Assembly: GCA_030065155.1 (NCBI GenBank)
Contig: JASJDI010000031.1
Span: forward strand, 1-32,214
Source of the DNA: Xenococcaceae cyanobacterium MO_188.B29
Lineage (GTDB): Bacteria > Cyanobacteriota > Cyanobacteriia > Cyanobacteriales > Xenococcaceae
Reading direction: 5' to 3'
DNA: 32,214 nucleotides
Each line of letters starts with the position of its first letter. The first letter of the stretch is position 1. The notes beneath the pieces are model-generated. The model was not told where the DNA came from. It did not search any database and saw only the letters and a list, made by a program, of their open reading frames with translations. Of the stretch, positions 1 through 8,242 are shown piece by piece. The position numbers and the translations under genes are program-made.

Positions 1-258
1 TTAATGATGTGCAACAACAAATCTTAAGGTTCATGAACGTTCCAGAGTCTATATATACTACTGACTACTTTGCTTCGGGCTAAAATAGAGGTGCTTCTTT
101 CGCTTAACCCTTTACTGTGTAGGCTTTTCATCCCCTTTGTCCCAACCCCAGTTGGAAAAATGAGCGAACGATGAGATAACTGTAAGCTTGTCGGCTTAAA
201 GATAACGTTCAAGCTAAAATAATTAGACATGAATTCTTGCCTATTCAACTCATAAACC

Positions 259-2160
259 ATGACCATTAACTCCCCCGTAGAATTTCAAGATGCTTTTGAC
301 ATTATTGTTGTCGGTGCAGGACATTCTGGTTGTGAGGCAGCTTTAGCTTCTGCTCGTCTTGGCCGTCGTACCTTAATGTTGACCCTCAACTTAGATAAAA
401 TCGCCTGGCAACCTTGTAATCCTGCTGTGGGAGGTCCTGCTAAATCTCAGTTAACCCATGAGGTAGACGCTTTGGGTGGAGAAATTGGCAAAATGGCCGA
501 TCGCACTTATCTACAAAAAAGGATTCTCAATTCTTCGCGAGGGCCTGCGGTGTGGGCATTACGAGCGCAAACCGATAAACGAGAATATGCAGCCGTAATG
601 AAAGAAATTGTGGAAAATCAAGCCAATTTGACCATTCGCGAGGGTATGGTTACAGATTTAGTACTGGGGAAAAATGACGAGGTAATTGGAGTTCAAACTT
701 ATTTTGGCACTTGTTTTGCTACCAAAGCAGTTGTTTTAACTACAGGCACTTTTCTGGGTGGACGTATTTGGGTAGGTAATAAATCCATGGAAGCTGGCAG
801 GGCTGGGGAATTTGCAGCTATTGGTTTAACCGACACTCTTAATCAACTTGGCTTTGAAACAGGAAGACTGAAAACAGGTACTCCTGCAAGGGTAGACAGG
901 CGTTCCGTAGACTACAGCAAAATGGAAATCCAACCCTATGATGAGGAACTGCGCTGGTTTAGCTTCGATCCTGAAGTATGGGTAGCAAGAGAACAAATGA
1001 ATTGCTACCTCACTCGTACCACTGCCGAAACCCACAAACTTATTCGGGATAATCTCCATTTATCTCCTGTGTATGGTGGTTGGGTAGATGCCAAAGGACC
1101 TCGTTATTGTCCTAGCATCGAGGATAAAATCGTCCGTTTTGCTGATAAAGAAAGTCACCAAATTTTTATCGAACCTGAAGGAAGAGATATTCCCGAACTT
1201 TATATCCAAGGGTTTTCTACTGGTTTGCCCGAAAATTTACAGCTAGCGATGTTACATAGTTTGCCTGGTTTAGAGCATTGTGCCATGCTGCGTCCTGCTT
1301 ATGCTGTCGAGTACGATTTTCTGCCAGCAACTCAGTGTTACCCGACTCTAATGACAAAAAAAATAGAAGGTTTGTTTTCCGCAGGACAAATTAACGGGAC
1401 AACAGGCTATGAAGAAGCAGCAGCCCAAGGGATTGTAGCAGGAATTAATGCAGCTAGATTTGCTCAAGGTAAAGAGATGATTGTTTTTCCACGGGAAGAA
1501 AGTTATCTCGGTACGCTGATCGATGATTTGTGTACCAAAGATTTACGCGAACCCTATCGGATGCTGACAAGTCGCTCAGAATATCGTCTAATTCTACGTT
1601 CTGATAATGCCGATCGCCGTTTAACTCCTATGGGTAGAGAAATTGGTTTAATTAGCGATCGCCGTTGGCAACTCTATTGTGATAAACAGGCTAATATAGC
1701 TGCGGAAAAAGAAAGACTCTATGAAACCAGAATTAAAGAAAAAGATGAAGTAGGAATGGCGATCGCCGAGGCTACAAATCAAAAAATTAAAGGTTCAATA
1801 ACTTTGGCAGATTTATTACGCCGTCCTGGTTTTCATTATGCGGACTTAGCTAAATATGGTTTGGACAACAGCGATTTAAACCAGGCGGAAACAGAAGGAG
1901 CAGAAATTGATATCAAATATTCTGGCTACATTAAGCGTCAACAAATTCAAATTGAACAAATTGCCCGTCATAGTAAGCGCAAACTACCAGCAGACCTCGA
2001 TTATTTCGCGATCGATACTCTATCTATGGAAGCTAGAGAAAAACTCAGTAAAGTTCAACCCCTAACTATCGGTCAAGCCTCTCGTATTGGTGGTGTTAAC
2101 CCTGCTGATGTTAATGCTTTACTTATTTACCTAGAGATCGATCGACGAGTAAAAGTATAA
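259..2160 (+). CDS. mnmG: tRNA uridine-5-carboxymethylaminomethyl(34) synthesis enzyme MnmG
   Basis: This FAD enzyme works with the GTPase MnmE to put the carboxymethylaminomethyl group on wobble uridine 34 of several tRNAs in the cytoplasm. The 633-residue length is normal for the family. The N-terminal Rossmann FAD motif [12 protein letters not shown] is at about residues 17-28, followed by the family block [11 protein letters not shown] and [18 protein letters not shown] lies in the middle, and [12 protein letters not shown] closes the C-terminal helical domain that contacts MnmE and tRNA. The ATG start sits directly before the conserved N-terminal strand. No mnmE is in the window, and the next gene (srxA) is convergent, so it is probably transcribed alone. 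The reading frame is intact and the family assignment is secure. Confidence 0.97.
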   Translation: MTINSPVEFQDAFDIIVVGAGHSGCEAALASARLGRRTLMLTLNLDKIAWQPCNPAVGGPAKSQLTHEVDALGGEIGKMADRTYLQKRILNSSRGPAVWALRAQTDKREYAAVMKEIVENQANLTIREGMVTDLVLGKNDEVIGVQTYFGTCFATKAVVLTTGTFLGGRIWVGNKSMEAGRAGEFAAIGLTDTLNQLGFETGRLKTGTPARVDRRSVDYSKMEIQPYDEELRWFSFDPEVWVAREQMNCYLTRTTAETHKLIRDNLHLSPVYGGWVDAKGPRYCPSIEDKIVRFADKESHQIFIEPEGRDIPELYIQGFSTGLPENLQLAMLHSLPGLEHCAMLRPAYAVEYDFLPATQCYPTLMTKKIEGLFSAGQINGTTGYEEAAAQGIVAGINAARFAQGKEMIVFPREESYLGTLIDDLCTKDLREPYRMLTSRSEYRLILRSDNADRRLTPMGREIGLISDRRWQLYCDKQANIAAEKERLYETRIKEKDEVGMAIAEATNQKIKGSITLADLLRRPGFHYADLAKYGLDNSDLNQAETEGAEIDIKYSGYIKRQQIQIEQIARHSKRKLPADLDYFAIDTLSMEAREKLSKVQPLTIGQASRIGGVNPADVNALLIYLEIDRRVKV

Positions 2161-2227
2161 TAGCTGTTTTTGAGTCTTATTTATTTACGATGAGCCAACT
2201 CGGTTGAAACAAAAAATAAGATAAATA

Positions 2228-2285
2228 CTCACTACTCACTACTCCCTAATGATTACTGATTACTGATTAATCCCTACTCCCTGTC
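2228..2285. repeat. Heptamer tandem repeats (STRR type)
   Basis: Two short heptanucleotide runs lie back to back: CTCACTA twice (2228-2241), then TGATTAC twice plus a variant TGATTAA (2250-2270). Degenerate CTCCCTA-like units follow here and again at about 2340-2440, up to the srxA stop. Tandem heptamers (STRR sequences) are well known in cyanobacterial intergenic DNA. No role is visible. Confidence 0.7.
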
Positions 2286-2434
2286 AAGTGTATGTTTTTA
2301 ATAATTGGGTAAATTTTTACTTTGTCTACAACGAAAAAACAAGGTTTTCTCCCCCTGCTCCCTCTGCTCCCCCTGCCCATCTCAACCTTCAAATCTAAAA
2401 AACATACCCTTGTAAGCTCCCTACTCCCTATTCC

Positions 2435-2695
2435 CTACGCTATATGCGCCTTTAAAACAGAAACAGGGGCTTTGCGTATTCGACATTTAATCGTTTCTTT
2501 TCCTAAAAGCTGATGGGCTTCATAGCGATGACAACCAGAAAACCCATAATATTGTCCTTCCACTTCTAAGACATCAATCGGCTCATGTAAACCTTCTTCC
2601 GCGATCGAGCGAGCTAATCTTTGAACTTTATCTCGATCTGTTTGTCTTGGTAAAGGGCGACGAATTTTGTTGACGGGAATTTCTTTAATTTGCAT
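2435..2695 (-). CDS. srxA: Sulfiredoxin
   Basis: Sulfiredoxin uses ATP to reduce the overoxidised cysteine sulfinic acid of 2-Cys peroxiredoxins, restoring peroxide defence. The protein is 86 residues, the usual size in cyanobacteria. It has the ParB/Srx fold signature: RRPLPRQ at 12-18, GLHEPIDVLEV at 35-45, and the catalytic motif FSGCHR at 52-57 with Cys55 as the reactive cysteine. The GCHR motif separates it from ParB nucleases and partition proteins, which share the fold but lack that cysteine. It is convergent with mnmG and divergent from the kinase gene at 3233. No peroxiredoxin gene is in the window. Its 3' end runs into the CTCCCTA-type repeats. Confidence 0.93.
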   Translation of the reverse strand: MQIKEIPVNKIRRPLPRQTDRDKVQRLARSIAEEGLHEPIDVLEVEGQYYGFSGCHRYEAHQLLGKETIKCRIRKAPVSVLKAHIA

Positions 2696-3232
2696 AGTTT
2701 AATAGGCTAACAAACAAATAATTCATACTCATTATGAGTTTATTTTAGCTCAATTGTTTCAATTATGCTAAGAGCAAGCGATAGCATTACGCAGATAGAT
2801 TAAGACAAAACACATAATAGTTGTAGGGGCGATTCGCGAATCGCCCCTACAACCTAACACCTAAAACCTATCCCCTACCTTATTTTCAACTTATAAGATC
2901 ACTCCGTCAGGTTTGTATTGCTATACCTTGGCTCGATCGCCTGACTTTTAATTCATATTGGACGTAATTTATAGCAATTCTAAGATGCATAAGGTACACA
3001 GCAATTAGCAATTATCCCTTCTGGTTCATTTAATTAAATTCAACTAATTATAAATATAGTATTTGTAAAGTTATTGATAACTGCTCTGCACTCAATTGAA
3101 AAATCAATATTGTTATTCTATGATCGATAAATATTGAGCTTATTTTATTGTTCAAAAAAATATTTTTAAAGAATAGAAAAAAATATATTTCTTCTATAAA
3201 GAAAATTTAAACTTTTTATATATATAAAAAAT
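2696..3232. other. Long intergenic region between srxA and the kinase gene
   Basis: This gap of 537 bases carries no convincing gene. It should hold the divergent promoters of srxA and the tyrosine kinase. It contains the 34-bp palindrome described separately, then very AT-rich DNA. The last 100 bases before the kinase ATG are almost entirely A and T and show no clear Shine-Dalgarno sequence. I could not define promoters with confidence. Confidence 0.6.
2820..2853. repeat. Perfect 34-bp palindrome (TAGGGGC family)
   Basis: The two 17-base arms (GTTGTAGGGGCGATTCG and its complement) are exact and have no loop. The outer arm TAGGGGC...GCCCCTA recurs exactly at 28650-28678 and in a diverged form at 19323-19350, each time with a different core. 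This marks it as an interspersed palindromic element rather than a terminator of srxA, which is transcribed away from it. Confidence 0.8.
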
Positions 3233-5824
3233 ATGGAATCATCAAAGCTTTCTTTACAAGGATTAGGATTAGCATGGCTGATTTTACAACGGCGTTGGTT
3301 TCCTGCAACTACAGTATTTTTATCTTTTCTTACAGTAGGAATAGTAGCTACTAATCTCAAAAAACCCATATATTCAGCCACGGGAAAATTACAATATAAA
3401 AATATAGACACTGCTGCTTCAATTATCGATTCTGAAATAAGTCCTAAAAAAAATAATGACTACACGTCAAAAAATCATCCCATTGATACAGAAATAGAAA
3501 TTATTCGTTCCCAACCTATAGTTGAAGAAACTTTAAATCAACTAAACTGGCAAGATGAACAAGGAAATTCTCTTAAACCCAAACAATTTTTAGAAAAATT
3601 AACTATTAACAACCTATTAGGAACTGAATTACTATCTATTTCTTATCAAGATCGAGATCCAGCCAAAGCAGCAGAAGCAGTTAATACTGTAATGTCGGTT
3701 TTTTTAAAACAGCATTTATTCGCGAATCGTGCTGAAATAGTTGCCACTCGTGAATTTATTGAAAAACAACTCCCTCAAGCCAAAGAAACCTTAGCACAAG
3801 CTGAATTAGCAGTTCGTAAATTTCAGGAAAATAATAAGATTATTGCGCTAGAAAATGAAACTGCACAGATAATGGCGCAGTTTAATAACCTGGAACAACA
3901 AATTACAGATATTCAGTCAGAGATAGTTAACACTAATCGTCAATCTCAAGCTATAGAGAGAAAATTAGGTATAACTTCAGAACAAGCAGTAACTCTAGCT
4001 ACTCTTAATCAAAATAGAGCAATCGGGCAACTTAGCGAACAAATCCAACAATTAGAATCTCAGTTGGCAATAGAGAGAGACCGTTTTACTGATGCTAGTC
4101 CTCAAATTATTGCCTCAAAGCAAGAACTAGCTTCTCTCAAAGTACAACGCTCAAGAAAGATACAACAGTTAGCAGGAAAGAATGGAATATATCTATTTAA
4201 TCAATACTCAGGAGGAGAACTACAACAAGAATTAGCCAGAGAGTTAGTACAGTTAGAAACTACGAATAAAGGTTTAAAAGCTAAAATTGCTGAATTATCC
4301 CAAGTACAAGGTAAGTACAAAAAAACTATAGTTAATTTGCCTCAAATAGAGCAAAAACTCCATGCTTTACACAGAGAGCTAGAAATTGCTCAAACCACCT
4401 ACTCTCTTCTACTACAAAAGCTACAAGAAGTAAGAATTGCGGAAAATCAAAATATTGGGAATTTTCAGGTAGTTACTAAGGCTCATCCTCCTGCAGAACC
4501 TATTCCCTATCGCGCTCTTAACTATTTAGCTTCTAGTTTACTTGCTTCTTTGGCTGCTGCTGCCACTATCTATGTCTTAGAAGCAACAGATAAATCTATC
4601 AAAACTGTTGATGAAGCTAAAAATCTGTTTGGTTATAATTGGTTAGGCATTATTCCCGCAGTAGAAGAATCAGAGATAGTTAGTCTGGTAGAACAAAATG
4701 CCCCTCCTCTACTTCCTCAACAAATAGTATTAGATTATCCTTCTTCATCTGTGGGTGAATCTTATCGGATGCTACAGTCTAATTTAGAATTTCTTAGCTC
4801 CGATCAGAATCTCAAAACTATAGTAATTACTAGTTCTGCCAGTGGTGAAGGAAAATCTACTGTAGCTGCTAATTTAGCTGCTGCTATGGCTCAAGTCGGG
4901 CATCGTGTTCTTTTAATAGATGGCGATTTGCATCATCCTAGCCAGCATCAAATTTGGGAAATTGATAACAATTTTGGCTTGAGTAATATTATTAGTGAAC
5001 AACTCGATCCTAGATTAGCCATTAGAGAGGTATCTCTTAATCTTGATGTACTTACTGCAGGAACTGTTCCTGTTAATCCAGCAACTCTGTTAGACTCTCA
5101 CAGAATGGGTTCTTTACTAGACTATCTCTCTCTTCGTTACGATCTAGTTCTAATCGATACCCCTTCTCTAGATTTCACTGCGGATGCACCTATTCTGGGT
5201 CGTCTGGCAGATGGAGTATTGCTAGTCGTCAAGCCAGGACAAGTAGATCACAACAAGGCTCAATTCGCCAAAGAGATTCTTGCTCAATCAGGACAAAATG
5301 TTTTAGGTATTATCATCAATGGTGTCAGTTCTAAAGCTGAACCGAACAAATACTATTATCATGCTCTAGAAGCTAAGCACGATATCAGTAGACCATTTAA
5401 AGTCGTAGAACAAGCAGAAGAAGAGCTATGGCAAGCTGTTTCTCGTATGGCTAGAGAGTCAAGGAAACAAAATTTACCTATGCAAATGGATTTAACCGAT
5501 CTTAGTAATGTTTCTTTAGATCAACTATTAGTCGTAATTTCTCATTTAGAAAAAGATTTAGCAAACTTTACACAATTAGTCAGAGAGCAAGAAGAAGAAC
5601 TGGCTCTACAAAAACAAAAAGTACGAAGATTAGAAAGAAAAATACATATCTCTTCGAGAATAGAAAAAATTCACTTAGAACAGGAGCTAATTCAGGAACA
5701 AGAGATTAAACAATTGTTAGATAAAACATTAATCGGTCAAAGACGTAATTTAGCCAATAAAAATCAAATTTTGCGTCAATATCAGCAATTATTCTCGATC
5801 GGACAAAATAAACTAATTAACTAA
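3233..5824 (+). CDS. Wzz/Wzc-type polysaccharide co-polymerase and BY-family tyrosine kinase
   Basis: This is an inner-membrane protein that controls exopolysaccharide chain length and export through autophosphorylation. An N-terminal Wzz domain begins with a membrane helix at about 22-42. A long periplasmic coiled coil runs from about 165 to 400, and a second membrane helix lies at about 429-449. The cytoplasmic kinase has Walker A SSASGEGKST (534-543), Walker A' LLIDGDLHHP (560-569) and Walker B LVLIDTPS (638-645). A short tyrosine cluster, KYYYH, is at 706-710, but it is followed by about 150 more residues ending in a charged coiled coil (about 770-863) rather than the usual Tyr-rich tail. 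His567 sits where the family usually has Arg in DxDxR. No glycosyltransferases or Wza/Wzx/Wzy genes are in the window. The small Arg-Pro repeat gene follows after 144 bases on the same strand and could be co-transcribed. Confidence 0.9.
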   Translation: MESSKLSLQGLGLAWLILQRRWFPATTVFLSFLTVGIVATNLKKPIYSATGKLQYKNIDTAASIIDSEISPKKNNDYTSKNHPIDTEIEIIRSQPIVEETLNQLNWQDEQGNSLKPKQFLEKLTINNLLGTELLSISYQDRDPAKAAEAVNTVMSVFLKQHLFANRAEIVATREFIEKQLPQAKETLAQAELAVRKFQENNKIIALENETAQIMAQFNNLEQQITDIQSEIVNTNRQSQAIERKLGITSEQAVTLATLNQNRAIGQLSEQIQQLESQLAIERDRFTDASPQIIASKQELASLKVQRSRKIQQLAGKNGIYLFNQYSGGELQQELARELVQLETTNKGLKAKIAELSQVQGKYKKTIVNLPQIEQKLHALHRELEIAQTTYSLLLQKLQEVRIAENQNIGNFQVVTKAHPPAEPIPYRALNYLASSLLASLAAAATIYVLEATDKSIKTVDEAKNLFGYNWLGIIPAVEESEIVSLVEQNAPPLLPQQIVLDYPSSSVGESYRMLQSNLEFLSSDQNLKTIVITSSASGEGKSTVAANLAAAMAQVGHRVLLIDGDLHHPSQHQIWEIDNNFGLSNIISEQLDPRLAIREVSLNLDVLTAGTVPVNPATLLDSHRMGSLLDYLSLRYDLVLIDTPSLDFTADAPILGRLADGVLLVVKPGQVDHNKAQFAKEILAQSGQNVLGIIINGVSSKAEPNKYYYHALEAKHDISRPFKVVEQAEEELWQAVSRMARESRKQNLPMQMDLTDLSNVSLDQLLVVISHLEKDLANFTQLVREQEEELALQKQKVRRLERKIHISSRIEKIHLEQELIQEQEIKQLLDKTLIGQRRNLANKNQILRQYQQLFSIGQNKLIN

Positions 5825-5968
5825 CTATGCACTCTTGCCGTAGAAACTTTAGAATGGCACAATAAAAGCAATTATTAAGAGAAAATAAAAGTAGAAGATT
5901 AATAATTCCGCGAGATCAGCAAATCCGTAAAAACATTTAAACTTTATTCAAGCAGAGGAGACTATCCA

Positions 5969-6343
5969 ATGACAGTTGAAAATTTAGAAGCTAATGGCAA
6001 TCACTCAAAAGAAGAGAACATGGAAGAAAAAGCAGTAGAATCTGAGGAAAATAAAGGCAGAGAAGCCTTGGCATTATCTGTTAAACAAAGTAATCTACTT
6101 CCCAGTAACCGACCTGTTGAGCCTAGCCACTTAGAAATAGTCAGTACCTATTCTTCGGTAGGTGCTGCTCGTCCAATAGTCAAAAGTGGCATGAAAATTA
6201 GCAATACCCTTGCTGTTTCTGGGAGTCGTCCTATTGCTGTTAGTACTCTCAAGGTTAGTGAGACTTACACAGTTATGGGCAATCGTCCCGTTGCTCCCAA
6301 CGATATTGACGACCCCACAACTTTGATGGGTTATATAGATTAA
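5969..6343 (+). CDS. Small Arg-Pro repeat protein of unknown function
   Basis: I do not recognise a characterised family. The 124-residue protein starts with an acidic, Glu-rich and probably disordered stretch (1-35), then has imperfect repeats of 19-20 residues that each begin with Arg-Pro: RPVEPSHLEIVSTYSSVG, RPIVKSGMKISNTLAVSG, RPIAVSTLKVSETYTVMG, and a final RPVAPNDI. The consensus is RP(V/I), two residues, S, then a hydrophobic strand, T(Y/L), and G before the next RP. This suggests short beta strands with turns. It ends in DDPTTLMGYID. There is no signal peptide or membrane helix. A good Shine-Dalgarno (AGAGGAG at 5954-5960) supports the ATG. It lies 144 bases after the tyrosine kinase on the same strand, so a link to that kinase, possibly as substrate or regulator, is an inference. 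Confidence 0.85.
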   Translation: MTVENLEANGNHSKEENMEEKAVESEENKGREALALSVKQSNLLPSNRPVEPSHLEIVSTYSSVGAARPIVKSGMKISNTLAVSGSRPIAVSTLKVSETYTVMGNRPVAPNDIDDPTTLMGYID

Positions 6344-6350
6344 AGAAACA

Positions 6351-6381
6351 AATAGCTAATAGCAATTTGCTATTAGCTATT
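6351..6381. terminator. Bidirectional hairpin between convergent genes
   Basis: A perfect 15-base inverted repeat (AATAGCTAATAGCAA and its complement) surrounds one central base. It fills the 40-base gap between the stop of the Arg-Pro repeat gene and the stop of pdhA. The stem is AT-rich and flanked by A- and T-rich bases on both sides, so it probably ends transcription from both directions. Confidence 0.6.
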
Positions 6382-6383
6382 AA

Positions 6384-7415
6384 TTAATCTTCAGCAAAAA
6401 TATAACGACGTAATTCACTAGGATCTGGTTCTGGGCTAGATTCGGCAAACTCCACAGCCTCATTGATCTTAGTTTGGATCTTGTTGTCGATTTCTTTTAA
6501 TTCCTTTTTGGTAGCCAAATTTTGTTGGGTTAGATAAGTAGCAAATTTGGTTATCGGGTCTCTTTCTCCCCAGAATTGTTTTTCTTCAGGCGATCGCAAC
6601 TCATCAGGATCGGCAAGAGAATGTCCTCGGAAACGATAGGTAAGAGCTTCAATTAGTGTGGGTCCTTCCCCAGCACGGGCGCGAGCAACTGCTTCTTGAG
6701 CTACAGCCCGAACTGCTAATACATCCATACCATCTACTTCATAGCCAGGCATACCAAAAACACTGGCTTTTTTAAAGATTTCTGGTTGAGAAGTAGCTCT
6801 ATGATGAGCCATCCCAATTGCCCACTTATTATTTTCTACAACATAGATAATTGGTAGCTTCCACAAAGCAGCCATATTTAAACATTCAAAAAACTGACCA
6901 TTGTTACTAGCACCATCACCAAAAAAGCAAGCTGTTACCTGATCGGCACTTTCGTCTTTCAAAGCATCTCTTCTGTACTTAGTTTGAAAAGCTGCTCCTG
7001 TAGCCACAGGAATTCCTTCGGCAACAAAGGCATATCCCCCCAAGAGATTATGCTCTGAAGAGAACATATGCATCGAACCACCCCGACCTTTACTACAACC
7101 TGTTGCTTTGCCAAATAGCTCTGCCATTACTTCTGTTGGGGGAACACCAGCACTGAGGGCGTGAACATGATCGCGATAAGTACTACAGACATAGTCTTCT
7201 CCAGACCGCATAGATTTAATTACCCCAGTAGAAACAGCTTCTTGCCCATTATAGAGATGGACAAAGCCGAACATTCTACCCCGATAATACATTTCAGCAC
7301 ACTTATCTTCAAACAAGCGTCCTAAAACCATATCTTCGTACAGTATTAGTCCTTCTTCTTTGCTAATCTTGACAGAAGTTGTATCAAATTTGGGTACGGT
7401 TCTTTCGGCACACAT
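6384..7415 (-). CDS. pdhA: Pyruvate dehydrogenase E1 component, alpha subunit
   Basis: With the beta subunit, this thiamine-diphosphate enzyme decarboxylates pyruvate and passes the acetyl group to the E2 lipoyl domain, feeding acetyl-CoA synthesis. The 343-residue length is typical for bacterial and plastid E1 alpha. The thiamine diphosphate motif runs from GDG at 166-168 to NN at 195-196. [11 protein letters not shown] is at 81-91, GGSMHMF at 112-118, and the late loop [12 protein letters not shown] matches the active-site loop of the family. pdhB and the E2/E3 genes are not adjacent, and scattered pdh genes are usual in cyanobacteria. It converges on the Arg-Pro repeat gene and diverges from the acetyltransferase. 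The window also carries nifJ, the oxygen-sensitive alternative for pyruvate oxidation. Confidence 0.96.
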   Translation of the reverse strand: MCAERTVPKFDTTSVKISKEEGLILYEDMVLGRLFEDKCAEMYYRGRMFGFVHLYNGQEAVSTGVIKSMRSGEDYVCSTYRDHVHALSAGVPPTEVMAELFGKATGCSKGRGGSMHMFSSEHNLLGGYAFVAEGIPVATGAAFQTKYRRDALKDESADQVTACFFGDGASNNGQFFECLNMAALWKLPIIYVVENNKWAIGMAHHRATSQPEIFKKASVFGMPGYEVDGMDVLAVRAVAQEAVARARAGEGPTLIEALTYRFRGHSLADPDELRSPEEKQFWGERDPITKFATYLTQQNLATKKELKEIDNKIQTKINEAVEFAESSPEPDPSELRRYIFAED

Positions 7416-7681
7416 ATAGTCTGTAGTATTTGGATCAAAACATAAACACTTACACTATCATAAAACGGTTAGTAAAGATTGGGAGTGAAAAGTTAAATTA
7501 TTGTGGCGATCGTATCATTGTTATTCCTAGAGCTAATCCACTCAATTCTATACAATGGCTGGAATTATGAAAGATGCTAGCTTCACCATTGAAGAATTTA
7601 AGAAGCTTTTATAGCTTTTATAATAGATTGGCGATCGACAACTACTATAGCTAGAAAAGATCGTACCCACCAAATCACTAC

Positions 7682-8242
7682 ATGAAAGAGAAAACAGAAA
7701 GAGAGAAAATGCTTGCCAATGAATTGTATTTGGCGACAGATGAAGAATTAACAACCCTGCACATGAAAGCACGTCAGTTGCTTTATGCTTTTAACTTTTC
7801 TCAGCCTCATGAAGTCGATAAGCAAAGCGATATTATTCGTAGTTTGTTTGGCAATATCGGTTTGAATTTTACAGTTAGACCTCCGTTTTACTGTGATTAT
7901 GGTTGTCATATTTTTGCTGGTGATAACTTGTATATTAATTACGACTGCACAATTCTTGATTGTAATGAGGTGCATCTGGGTAATAATGTTTTGTTAGCAC
8001 CAAAGGTTCAAATTTATACAGCATATCATCCCACAGATCCTGAACTAAGACTTTCTGGTCAAGAACTAGCAGCACCAGTGATCATTGGTGATAATGTTTG
8101 GATTGGTGGCGGGGTAATTATTTGCCCTGGTATTTCTGTTGGCTCGAATGTCACTATCGGTGCTGGTAGTATAGTAACCAAAGATATACCTAATAATGTT
8201 GTCGTTGCAGGTAATCCAGCCAGAATTATCAAGAAAATTTAA
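7682..8242 (+). CDS. Sugar O-acetyltransferase, hexapeptide-repeat (Maa/NodL/LacA type)
   Basis: This is predicted to move an acetyl group from acetyl-CoA to a hydroxyl of a sugar. The 186 residues match the maltose/galactoside acetyltransferase group: an N-terminal helical segment, [17 protein letters not shown] (about 7-23), then a left-handed beta helix of hexapeptide repeats (about 75-175). The histidine of [12 protein letters not shown] is in the position of the catalytic base, and the C-terminal segment NPARIIKKI is typical. The true substrate cannot be read from the sequence. It might modify exopolysaccharide, given the kinase gene nearby, but that is a guess. Its stop codon overlaps the stop of the convergent caspase-family gene by 4 bases. 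Confidence 0.9.
   Translation: MKEKTEREKMLANELYLATDEELTTLHMKARQLLYAFNFSQPHEVDKQSDIIRSLFGNIGLNFTVRPPFYCDYGCHIFAGDNLYINYDCTILDCNEVHLGNNVLLAPKVQIYTAYHPTDPELRLSGQELAAPVIIGDNVWIGGGVIICPGISVGSNVTIGAGSIVTKDIPNNVVVAGNPARIIKKI

Noticed and set aside
24-266. Open frame of 80 codons on the minus strand upstream of mnmG
   Set aside because: No recognisable domain, it overlaps the mnmG start, and its composition looks non-coding. I see nothing else supported in bases 1-258.
7557-7616. Possible 19-residue peptide (MAGIMKDASFTIEEFKKLL) before the acetyltransferase
   Set aside because: It looks plausible as a peptide but has no ribosome binding site or known relative; too short to support.
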